A stretch of DNA of 64,000 nt, taken from NCBI RefSeq assembly GCF_027497235.1, contig NZ_CP114902.1, positions 2,617,501 to 2,681,500 of the forward strand, written 5' to 3'. Origin of the DNA: Micromonospora sp. WMMD1128. Its GTDB lineage: Bacteria > Actinomycetota > Actinomycetes > Mycobacteriales > Micromonosporaceae. Shown here in pieces: positions 32,937-39,787 of this stretch (position 1 is its first letter; each line of letters opens with the position of its first letter). Made by a program: the position numbers and the translations under genes. The notes below the pieces were generated by a model. It had not been told where the DNA came from, made no database searches, and saw only the letters and a program-made list of their open reading frames with translations.

Positions 32937-35900
32937 TGGGTGCCGACGTGACCGAGGGACGCATCGTCACCTTCTACTCGTACAAGGGCGGGACCGGCCG
33001 CTCGATGGCGCTGGCCAACATGGCCTGGATCCTGGCCAGCAACGGCCACCGCGTGCTCGTGGTGGACTGGGACCTGGAAGCGCCCGGCCTGCACCGGTAT
33101 TTCCACCCGTTCCTTCCGGACACGGAGTTGACCTCCACGACCGGCCTGATGGACATGTTCTGGAACTACGCGGCAGGCATGGTCGATCCGTCGCTCGACA
33201 ACCGCGAGGAATGGCGGGAGAAGCACGCCGACGTGTTGGAATACGCGGTGTCGCTGCGCCATCGTTTCGCCTTGGGCGGGTTCATCGACCTGTTGTCCGC
33301 CGGCCGGCAGGACCGGTCCTACGCGAGTCGTGCCATGTCGTTCGACTGGGACAACTTCTACGACCGGCTGCACGGTGGCTCCTTCATCGACGAGATGAGG
33401 GACAGCATGCGCCGGCACTACGACTACGTCCTGATCGACAGTCGAACCGGGCTGAACGACACCTCGGGCATCTGCACGGTGCAGCTTCCCGACATTCTCG
33501 TCATCTGCTTCACGCTCAACAACCAGAGCGTCACCGGAGCACTCGCCGTCGCGGACTCGGTCCGCCGGCAGCGCGCCGATCGTGAACTGCGCATCCTTCC
33601 GGTGCCGTCGCGGGTGGAGGACGGCGAGAAGGCCCGGCTGGAGACGGCCCGCAGCTATGTGCGCCACGGCTTCCGGCGTTTCCTCGACAATCAGAGTCGG
33701 GAGGAGCGGGACCGCTACTGGGGTGACGTCGAGATCCCCTACAAGATTTTCTACGCGTACGAGGAAATCCTGGCGTCGGTCGGCGACCGCCCCCACCAGG
33801 AGGGCACGTTGCTGGCCGCCTACGAGCGACTGACCGCACACGTGACGAACGGCCGGGTGACCGAGGCCGCGCCGCTGGGCGAGGTGGAGCGGGAGGCGCT
33901 GGTCCGACGCTTCTGGCGGCAGACCGTCGGAGTCAGCCTGTACGACTTCTTCCTCAGCCATCATCCCGCGGACCGGAAATGGGCCGAGTGGATCGCCGCC
34001 GAACTGGAAGAGGCGGGATATCGGGTCTCGGTCGGGTCGCGCGACCTTCGCCCCGGCGCCCGCTGGTCGGAGGAGATCGAGAAGATCATCCTGTCCAGCG
34101 ACGTGACGCTCGCGCTGCTGTCCCCCGCGGCGCTCCGATCGCCGGACGTCGCGCGGGAACGGCAACTCGCCCACGACATCGATCCGGGCGGCGAGGCCGC
34201 ACGCCTGGTCCCCGTGCAGGTCGTCGAATGCAGGATGCCGGCCGGGCTCGGAGATCTGAACGGCATCCGGCTGGTCGGCATCGACGAGAAGACCGCGCAC
34301 CAGCGGCTGCTCTCGGCGATCCGGCTGGTGCAGCCCCGGTCCAGCGGCCACCATCCCCGCCGCGAACCTGCGACGTTCCGCGACTTCCCCGGGCGGTTGC
34401 CGAAGATATTCAACGCGCCGCCGCGGCCGAAGGGCCTGGTGGGGCGGGAGGACGAGATCTTCGAGCTGTGGTCCGGTTTCGAGGGGCTCCGCGGCGGGGC
34501 GCAGGTGGTCTGCGGACCCGCCGGGGTTGGCAAGACGGCACTCGCCCTTGAGTTCGTCTACCGGTTCGCGCCCACGTACGACGCCGTCTGGTGGATCTCC
34601 GTTGGTTCCCGCGACGACATCGTTCTCGATATCTCGGAGCTTGCCGTGGCCCTCGGCGGCGCAAAGGGGCACGACCTGCACGAGCCGCTCCGGGAGCTGA
34701 TGTACCTGCTCGACGGCCGGCGGTGTCTGATGATCCTCGACAACGTCGAGGACGTCCGCAGCCGGTTCGCGGTCGCCCCGCCGCCCGGAGTGGACGTTCT
34801 CATCACCTCTCGGCTTCAGGCGTGGGGCTCGGACGTCGTCCGACACGAGCTGCCGGTCCTGTCCCCAGCGGAGTCCGTCGAGTTGCTCCGCCGCATCGAG
34901 CCCGACCTGAGCGAGGGATCCGCGCGGGAGGTCGCCGGTCTGTTGGGTGGCCTGCCGCTGGCGCTGCGGATGGTGGCCACCGATTCCACGTTGGCGGCCC
35001 AGCTTCGGGACGACTCCCAGCAGCGGTCGTTCGGCAACATCCTCGCGCCGGCCTGGAAATGGACGCGGCAGCGGCTGTGGGCCGACGAACCGGCCGCCGT
35101 CGAACTGCTGCGTGTCGTGGCGTTCTTCGCGCCCGAGCCGATCCCGGTCAGCCTTTTCGTCGACACCCCGGCCGCGGCGGACCACCCGGGCCTGCGGTAC
35201 GCGATGACGCGGGGCTCGAACTTCGAGGAGTTGCTGGCCCGGCTGCACGACTACAGCATGGTGGAGCGGGACGAGGACTGGTTCCGTGTGCATCCACTGG
35301 TACAGGCGACCGTGCGGGAGGAGTTGACCGCCGTCGCCCAGGAGTCGTACCGACGCCAGGGGGAGCGTCTACTCGTCTCCGCCCGTCTCGGCGACCCGGT
35401 CGACGCGCGTAGCTGGCCCCGCTACCGGCGGCTGCTCCCGCATGTGGTGGCCGCGGACTGGGCCCAGGGACAGTCGCTGCGGGCACTGGTGCTGCTCCTG
35501 TGCGGCTACCTCGCCGCCGCCGGTGAGATCGACCGGGCGAGGAGCCTGAGCGCGGAAGTGGTGGAACGCTTCACCGTGCTGCTCGGCGCGAACCACCGGG
35601 ACACGGTCGCGGCGCTGCACACCCTCGCCGCCGTGACCTGGCAGGCCGGTGACGGGGGTACGGCTCTCGATCTGGCCGGACAGGTCTGGACGCAGCGAGG
35701 CGACCTGCTCGGCCCGGAACACGGCGACACCCTCGCCGCTTTGAACAACTTCGCGGTGATGTTGTGGAGCCAGGGCCGGCACCACGAGGCGTTGAACCAG
35801 AACGAGGAACTCTTGACCCGGCGGCGGGAGACGCTCGGGCCTGACCATCCCGACACGCTTGTGGCCCTGGGCAACCGGGCGACGATGCTGTTCGGGGTGG

Positions 35901-36304
35901 GCCGGTTGCCGGAGGCGTTCGACTGCGAGCGGATCGTGCACGACATGCGGCTGAGACGACTCGGCGCGCACCATCCGCTCACCCTGGCGTCCCTGGAGAA
36001 CATCGCCTCGATCAAGCTCGAACTGGGGGAGAAACACGACGCCGCGGAGACCTACGAGTTGTTGGTCGAACGCTACGGCGCACTGCTGGGTTCCGATCAC
36101 CCGGATGCCTTACGCGCGATGTTCCTCTCGGCGCGGGCGAGACAGCGACTCGGCGAGGTGACCGCCGCACAACGCCTGCTCGCCGAGGCGTTGAGTCGGC
36201 AACAGCGGGTCCTGCCCGCAGAACATCCACAGCTTGCGGCGACCAGAGAACTGTTGCACGAGATTCAGGCGGCGATGAGCGACCAGGAACGGACGGGCAC
36301 CTGA
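32936..36304 (+). CDS. fxsT: FxsT-like protein: ParA-like ATPase, TIR, NB-ARC and TPR domains
   Basis: A 1122-residue multidomain protein. Residues 1-310: a ParA/MinD-like domain with signature Lys17 in YKGGTGRSM, but the invariant P-loop lysine is Arg22; the Asp44-Asp46 pair follows (VVDWDLEAPG). About 333-465: a TIR domain (YDFFLSHHPADRKWAEWI). About 497-800: NB-ARC STAND ATPase opening with GLVGREDEIF, Walker A GPAGVGKTA near 527, Walker B CLMILDNVED. About 840-1115: five or six kinesin-light-chain-type TPRs of 42 residues (LGPDHPDTL). This order matches FxsT of the FxSxx-COOH system. Leu1059 is a TTA codon (36110-36112). TGATG overlaps join it to both neighbours. Known STAND proteins oligomerise on sensing a ligand through the repeats; the trigger here is unknown. 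Confidence 0.85.
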   Translation: MGADVTEGRIVTFYSYKGGTGRSMALANMAWILASNGHRVLVVDWDLEAPGLHRYFHPFLPDTELTSTTGLMDMFWNYAAGMVDPSLDNREEWREKHADVLEYAVSLRHRFALGGFIDLLSAGRQDRSYASRAMSFDWDNFYDRLHGGSFIDEMRDSMRRHYDYVLIDSRTGLNDTSGICTVQLPDILVICFTLNNQSVTGALAVADSVRRQRADRELRILPVPSRVEDGEKARLETARSYVRHGFRRFLDNQSREERDRYWGDVEIPYKIFYAYEEILASVGDRPHQEGTLLAAYERLTAHVTNGRVTEAAPLGEVEREALVRRFWRQTVGVSLYDFFLSHHPADRKWAEWIAAELEEAGYRVSVGSRDLRPGARWSEEIEKIILSSDVTLALLSPAALRSPDVARERQLAHDIDPGGEAARLVPVQVVECRMPAGLGDLNGIRLVGIDEKTAHQRLLSAIRLVQPRSSGHHPRREPATFRDFPGRLPKIFNAPPRPKGLVGREDEIFELWSGFEGLRGGAQVVCGPAGVGKTALALEFVYRFAPTYDAVWWISVGSRDDIVLDISELAVALGGAKGHDLHEPLRELMYLLDGRRCLMILDNVEDVRSRFAVAPPPGVDVLITSRLQAWGSDVVRHELPVLSPAESVELLRRIEPDLSEGSAREVAGLLGGLPLALRMVATDSTLAAQLRDDSQQRSFGNILAPAWKWTRQRLWADEPAAVELLRVVAFFAPEPIPVSLFVDTPAAADHPGLRYAMTRGSNFEELLARLHDYSMVERDEDWFRVHPLVQATVREELTAVAQESYRRQGERLLVSARLGDPVDARSWPRYRRLLPHVVAADWAQGQSLRALVLLLCGYLAAAGEIDRARSLSAEVVERFTVLLGANHRDTVAALHTLAAVTWQAGDGGTALDLAGQVWTQRGDLLGPEHGDTLAALNNFAVMLWSQGRHHEALNQNEELLTRRRETLGPDHPDTLVALGNRATMLFGVGRLPEAFDCERIVHDMRLRRLGAHHPLTLASLENIASIKLELGEKHDAAETYELLVERYGALLGSDHPDALRAMFLSARARQRLGEVTAAQRLLAEALSRQQRVLPAEHPQLAATRELLHEIQAAMSDQERTGT

Positions 36305-36708
36305 TGGATCCGGTGGTGATGTCGCTGGCCCGGCAGGCCGGTCAGGCGGTCGTGGCCGCGATGGCCTCCGAGATGTGGCCGATCCTGCGTGACCGGCTGA
36401 CCCGGCTCTACGCCCGGACGAGCGAGGGCCGGGCCACGGAGGTCGCGGACGCGCTGGAGGATTCCCGCCGGGCCGTGCTGGGCGGGAACTCTTCACCTGA
36501 CATCGTGGCCACTCGCTGGCAGGGCCGGTTCGAGGCCATGTTGGAGGTGTACCCGGATCAACTCGAGCCGCTGCGCGAGGTTGTCGTCGGGGCGAGCACC
36601 GAGGCGGAAACCGATCCGGGCCAGGTGTTCCGGGTCGGCAGCGGCACGTTGCTCGGCCACGGCCAGATCGTCGCTCACAACACCGGCGGCGGCATGATCT
36701 GGCCCTGA
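36304..36708 (+). CDS. Small partner protein of the FxsC/FxsT-like operon, function unknown
   Basis: A 134-residue protein whose ATG overlaps the FxsT-like stop (TGATG). Residues 1-100 are helical (QAGQAVVAAMASEMWPILRD and YARTSEGRATEVADALEDS), with no membrane segment. The tail changes character: VFRVGSGTLLGHGQIVAHNT then a Gly-rich end GGGMIWP, with glycines every few residues, like a short beta-solenoid strand or a display tag. It does not end in Phe-x-Ser-x-x, so it is not an FxsA precursor. The strict coupling suggests it is produced in proportion to the STAND protein and may bind or be modified by it. Confidence 0.7.
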   Translation: MDPVVMSLARQAGQAVVAAMASEMWPILRDRLTRLYARTSEGRATEVADALEDSRRAVLGGNSSPDIVATRWQGRFEAMLEVYPDQLEPLREVVVGASTEAETDPGQVFRVGSGTLLGHGQIVAHNTGGGMIWP

Positions 36709-36893
36709 GGCGCGACGGTTCCCGCCCAACCGGCGCACCGGCCCGTCCGCATCCGCCATCGCGTGTTCACCGGGGGTTCGGGGCGCGGTCGCCGGGTGAG
36801 GGCTGTACGCCGGGCAGGATCCTCGGCAGACTGAGCGCCGGCCATCCAACGACGATGGTCAATGTCATGTCCGGTTCGCTCAAGGAGGATCCC

Positions 36894-37334
36894 TTGACCC
36901 CGTTCCGCGTCGCCGCCACCCGCGTACGCCGCGCCCTGGCCGCGTCCGCCCTGGTCACCGCCCTGGCCGCCGTCGCGCTCGTCGCACCGGCCACCGTCTC
37001 CACCCGACTCGCCGAGCCCGCCCGGGCCGCCGTCTACAGCTCCTGCACGCTGTCCCGCTGCGCGGACGCGCGCACCGCCCGATCCGGGTGGTCGGCGAAG
37101 AGCTTCCCGACCAGCCGCGGCTGGTACTCGTGGAGCGGCGGCACGTGCAACTTCGCCGGCGGGCAGTTCTACAACCGCGAGGGTCAACTGCCCGCCAACG
37201 CCACCTACTACGAGTACGACGTCTACCCGCGCGCCTGCAACGCCTCCCGCGACGCGTACCGGATCGTGGTGAACAAGAGCACCGGGACGACCTGGTTCTC
37301 ACCCGACCACTACGCCAACTTCTACCGGCTCTGA
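36894..37334 (+). CDS. Secreted guanyl-type ribonuclease (N1/T1, RNase Sa-like)
   Basis: A 146-residue secreted RNase. A Sec signal peptide covers about residues 1-45 (ending EPARA-AVYSS). The mature domain contains FAGGQFYNREGQLPANATYY, with catalytic Glu107 (YYEYDVYP), Arg119 or Arg123 (SRDAYRIVV) and His139 (SPDHYANF), the Glu-Arg-His set of the RNase Sa/barnase superfamily. Four cysteines (51, 56, 85, 115) could pair. The start is taken as TTG 36894 because AAGGAGG (36883-36889) sits five bases before it; the in-frame ATG at 36855 has no ribosome site and would add 13 residues ahead of the signal. A barstar gene follows 99 bases downstream. Confidence 0.88.
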   Translation: MTPFRVAATRVRRALAASALVTALAAVALVAPATVSTRLAEPARAAVYSSCTLSRCADARTARSGWSAKSFPTSRGWYSWSGGTCNFAGGQFYNREGQLPANATYYEYDVYPRACNASRDAYRIVVNKSTGTTWFSPDHYANFYRL

Positions 37335-37354
37335 GTCGTACCGGCTCTGAGCTT

Positions 37355-37370
37355 GTGCCGGTACCGGCAC
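37355..37370 (+). terminator. 16-bp perfect palindrome after the RNase gene
   Basis: GTGCCGGTACCGGCAC is self-complementary and lies 20 bases after the RNase stop, before the barstar gene; it may terminate or attenuate read-through. TACCGGCTCTGAG, which includes the stop codon, is duplicated just before it. Confidence 0.45.
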
Positions 37371-37433
37371 TGACGCACGTCGACGCCGGCCGGGCGCCCG
37401 CTCCGGCCGGCGCCGACCGGAAAGGACGGATCG

Positions 37434-37871
37434 ATGGGCGCAGCGTCCCCGCAGCCGCCGGCCTGGCTCACGCTCGACCCCGACTCCGCGCCCGAGCCGG
37501 CAGGCGTGCCGGTCCCCGGTGCGGCCACCCGCACCCGGGCGGCCCTGCACGACACGCTCGCCGTGGCGATGTCCCTGCCCGACTGGTACGGCCGCAACTG
37601 GGACGCCCTCGCCGACGCCCTGGCCGACGTCCTCACCGACCGGATCGGGCCGGACCCGTTGACCCTCGTCGTGCGGGACGCGGCGAACCTGCTCGCCGAC
37701 GAGCCGCCCGCCCAGCTCGGCACGTTCCTCGACGTGCTCGGCGCGGCAGCCGCCGGTGGTCATGCCAGCCTGCGGCTGGTGCTGCGCGACACCCCCGAGC
37801 GGCTGTCCGCCCTGCGCGACCGCATCGCCGCAGCCCTGGGCGGTCACGTCGGCGCCCCCGAAGCCACCTGA
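37434..37871 (+). CDS. Barstar-family RNase inhibitor
   Basis: A 145-residue cytosolic inhibitor expected to bind and block the adjacent RNase before export. The barstar core is visible as SLPDWYGRNWDALADALADV (residues 47-66), matching the family's helix and loop that plug the RNase active site, and LRLVLRDTPERLSALRD near the end. AAAGGA at 37421-37426 precedes the ATG. It is about 50 residues longer than classical barstar because of an N-terminal extension. It lies downstream of the RNase gene on the same strand. Confidence 0.9.
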   Translation: MGAASPQPPAWLTLDPDSAPEPAGVPVPGAATRTRAALHDTLAVAMSLPDWYGRNWDALADALADVLTDRIGPDPLTLVVRDAANLLADEPPAQLGTFLDVLGAAAAGGHASLRLVLRDTPERLSALRDRIAAALGGHVGAPEAT

Positions 37872-37920
37872 CCACGCCCCCCGTCGCCTCCCCGCCGCTC
37901 GCGTGCCCGCTCGCCGTCCG

Positions 37921-37981
37921 CCAGCTCGGGGAAGTGGCGTGCTCGGGTGGTCGTGGATGCCGCCACTTCGGCGAAGTGGCG
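37921..37981. repeat. Intergenic inverted repeat, family 2 copy B (in the 318-bp gap 37872-38189)
   Basis: Begins CCAGCTCGGGGAAGTGGCG (37921-37939) and ends with a 9-bp perfect hairpin, CGCCACTTC (37961-37969), loop GGC, GAAGTGGCG (37973-37981). The outer arms pair at 15 of 19 positions with about 20 bases between. Order, spacing and sequence (GGTGGTCG then GCCGCCAC) parallel copy A at 11257-11315. Confidence 0.8.
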
Positions 37982-38092
37982 CCAGTTCGGGGCCGTGGTG
38001 TGGCTGCTCGGCCGGATTCTCGCCGGCTCGGGCGGCCCGACAAAACCCCTTGATCACGCCGAGGAGACGCCCCGGTGGGCGGGCGACCTCGG

Positions 38093-38149
38093 TGATCATG
38101 AAGTTAGCGTGGTCCGGGAGCGCTCTCCGGGCAGCCAACTTCATGATCA
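38093..38149. repeat. 13-bp-arm inverted repeat downstream of the HD phosphohydrolase gene
   Basis: TGATCATGAAGTT (38093-38105) and AACTTCATGATCA (38137-38149) pair perfectly; the loop contains GAGCGCTC, itself a palindrome. CCCCTTGATCA at about 38046-38056 partly mirrors the right flank TGATCAACGGGG. It could serve as terminator for the leftward HD gene ending at 38190. I see no gene in the rest of the 37872-38189 gap. Confidence 0.75.
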
Positions 38150-38189
38150 ACGGGGTGAGGGCGGGGGTGGTGGGGTCGGGGTGGGTGGG

Positions 38190-38924
38190 TCAGGTTGGGG
38201 GGTCGAGGATGGCGCTGAAGCGCTCCTCGGCCAGGTCCAGCTGGGCGAAGATGTGCTGCTTGACCGGCGCCGACAAGGGGGTGTCCGGGCGGGCGACCAG
38301 CTCGCGGAAGACCGGCACCAGCGGGCGGTACTTGGCGGCCAACCGGGCTACCTTCGGTCCGACGGTGTGGATCACGCCCACGCCGTTGTCGGTGAAGTCC
38401 GACACCTTGATCACCCGGGCCCAGGGTTCCCGGTCGAGGCTTGCCGCCACGTGTTCCCGGTACTGCGTGTGCCGGTCCCGGCCCGGGTCGTACGCCGGGT
38501 TGGTGACCGCCGCGACGAGCCGGGCCACCCGCGGGCCGAAGCGGTCGGCGAGCGTGGCCAGCGCCGCCCCGGTCACGTCGTCGCCGGCGTCCGCCGCGGA
38601 CGCCGGCACGCCGGCCAGCTCGGCGGGGTGGTCCTCCACCGCGTCGTGCAGCAGCCCCGCGACGATCACGTCGACGTCCCGGACCTGGTAGTGGTGCATC
38701 ATCCGGATCGCCACCCGGAGCAGGTGGTTCAGGTACGGCTCGCGGACCCGCCGGTCGTCGCGGTGCAGGTCGGCGGCGAGGTCCAGCGCCTCGGTCAGCC
38801 GGGCACGCGCGGCGTCGTCGAACGCGGCGATCTCCAGCCGGAAGCGGGCCAGCAGGCCGGGCTCGCCGTGGATCTCGGTGATCGCGTGCATCGGCATGGT
38901 GGCGAGGTACGCGGGGAAGTCCAT
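38190..38924 (-). CDS. RelA/SpoT-type HD phosphohydrolase
   Basis: A 244-residue HD-domain protein resembling the hydrolase half of SpoT and small alarmone hydrolases. Metal ligands are seen as His67 (YLNHLLRVAIRM), His93-Asp94 (AGLLHDAVED) and a later Asp (IKVSDFTDNGVG). The synthetase and regulatory domains are absent. The closing LAPVKQHIFAQLDLAEERF-like helix is C-terminal to the fold. It is directly downstream of an anti-sigma-type kinase gene (7 bases apart) and probably co-transcribed. Substrate may be (p)ppGpp or another nucleotide. Confidence 0.85.
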   Translation of the reverse strand: MDFPAYLATMPMHAITEIHGEPGLLARFRLEIAAFDDAARARLTEALDLAADLHRDDRRVREPYLNHLLRVAIRMMHHYQVRDVDVIVAGLLHDAVEDHPAELAGVPASAADAGDDVTGAALATLADRFGPRVARLVAAVTNPAYDPGRDRHTQYREHVAASLDREPWARVIKVSDFTDNGVGVIHTVGPKVARLAAKYRPLVPVFRELVARPDTPLSAPVKQHIFAQLDLAEERFSAILDPPT

Positions 38925-38931
38925 GGCTCCC

Positions 38932-39453
38932 TTATAGCTGATCTTCGCTGGAGGCCGCCGTCGACTTCCCGACGCCGGGACCCTCGGCCACGCCGTGACC
39001 CTTTGCGACGCCGTGACCCTCGGCGACGCCGTGATCCTTGGCGCCGCCGTAACCGATGAGCCGCTTGGCCAGGCGTACGCAGGTGCCGTCCGGGGTGCCG
39101 ACGATTGTCGCCTCGTCCATCACCCGGGCCATGATCAGCCGCCCGCGACCGCGGTCGCTGCCGTCGCCGCCGTCGGTCGGCCGCCAGCCACCCTGGTCGC
39201 GTACCTCGATCTCCAGCCGGTCGTCGCGCAGCTCGACCTGGACCGTGGTGATCCCCTCGGGGGCGAAGCGGTAGCCGTGTTCGATGGCGTTGGCGCACGC
39301 CTCCCCGGTGGCGATGAGCACGGTCTCGACGTCCCACTCGTCGACGCCGTGCGCGTGCAGCCAGCCGCGCAGCCGCTCCCGGGTGGGCGCCAGCAGGCCG
39401 GGGTCGGCCGGCAGGTCGATGGTGAGGACCCGGCCGGTTGTCCCACCCGTCAC
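38932..39453 (-). CDS. RsbW-like ATP-binding anti-sigma / serine kinase
   Basis: A 173-residue GHKL-fold protein of the HATPase_c_2 type found in anti-sigma factor kinases. The N box is EACANAIEHGY, G1 is VRDQGGWRPTD and the closing GTCVRLAKRL is typical. The GTG at 39453 follows GGAGGA six bases upstream; longer in-frame starts lack one. After the domain a 30-residue tail is built from repeats of HGVAEG/HGVAKG encoded by an 18-bp minisatellite. No sigma factor or STAS antagonist gene is adjacent, so the partner must be encoded elsewhere. Confidence 0.86.
   Translation of the reverse strand: MTGGTTGRVLTIDLPADPGLLAPTRERLRGWLHAHGVDEWDVETVLIATGEACANAIEHGYRFAPEGITTVQVELRDDRLEIEVRDQGGWRPTDGGDGSDRGRGRLIMARVMDEATIVGTPDGTCVRLAKRLIGYGGAKDHGVAEGHGVAKGHGVAEGPGVGKSTAASSEDQL
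38968..39057 (-). repeat. 18-bp minisatellite at the 3' end of the anti-sigma kinase gene
   Basis: About five units of 18 bases (38968-38985, 38986-39003, 39004-39021, 39022-39039 and a partial) share GACGCCGTGACCCT and encode the hexapeptide HGVA(E/K)G. Frame is kept. Confidence 0.9.
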
Positions 39454-39664
39454 GTCCGGTCCTCCGTCCCGTGCCCGTCCCCGGGCGTGGGCGCCACTCG
39501 CGCTGTCACCGACTGTTCTCACCCTCCTGTCCCCGATGGCCACTGTTTCATGCCATCGGCGACCGGGATCGTCAAAGGTGATCATCGCGCATCGCGGCCG
39601 GCGTGTCAGCCGACACCCCCGGGCGGGCCGCCGGCAACAGCCCGACGGGACGCCGCCGACATCC

Positions 39665-39727
39665 GGACGGGAGCCGCCGACCCCCCGACGGGAGCCGCCG
39701 ACCCCCCGACGGGAGCCGCCGACCCCC
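39665..39727. repeat. 21-bp tandem repeat in the 39454-39787 gap
   Basis: Three units at 39665-39685, 39686-39706 and 39707-39727 (CGACGGGAGCCGCCGACCCC then C) plus a partial fourth. The repeats are contiguous, so this is not a CRISPR array. No gene is supported in the 334-bp gap; it also contains the hairpin at 39740-39773. Confidence 0.92.
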
Positions 39728-39739
39728 CGACGGGTGGGT

Positions 39740-39773
39740 GCCGCCGGCGTCCCGGGCGGGGGACGCCGGCGGC
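39740..39773 (-). terminator. 14-bp-stem terminator of the pectate lyase operon
   Basis: GCCGCCGGCGTCCC (39740-39753) and GGGACGCCGGCGGC (39760-39773) pair perfectly around GGGCGG, 14 bases past the pectate lyase stop codon on the minus strand. Confidence 0.8.
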
Positions 39774-39787
39774 GTGGGCGCGACCGG

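Noticed and set aside
31574..36893. FxsA precursor peptide ending in Phe-x-Ser-x-x near the FxsC/FxsT-like genes
   Set aside because: No short frame with this ending is seen before, between or after the genes; the small downstream protein ends MIWP.
39665..39727. CRISPR array
   Set aside because: Units are contiguous 21-base repeats with no spacers, and no cas gene is in the window.
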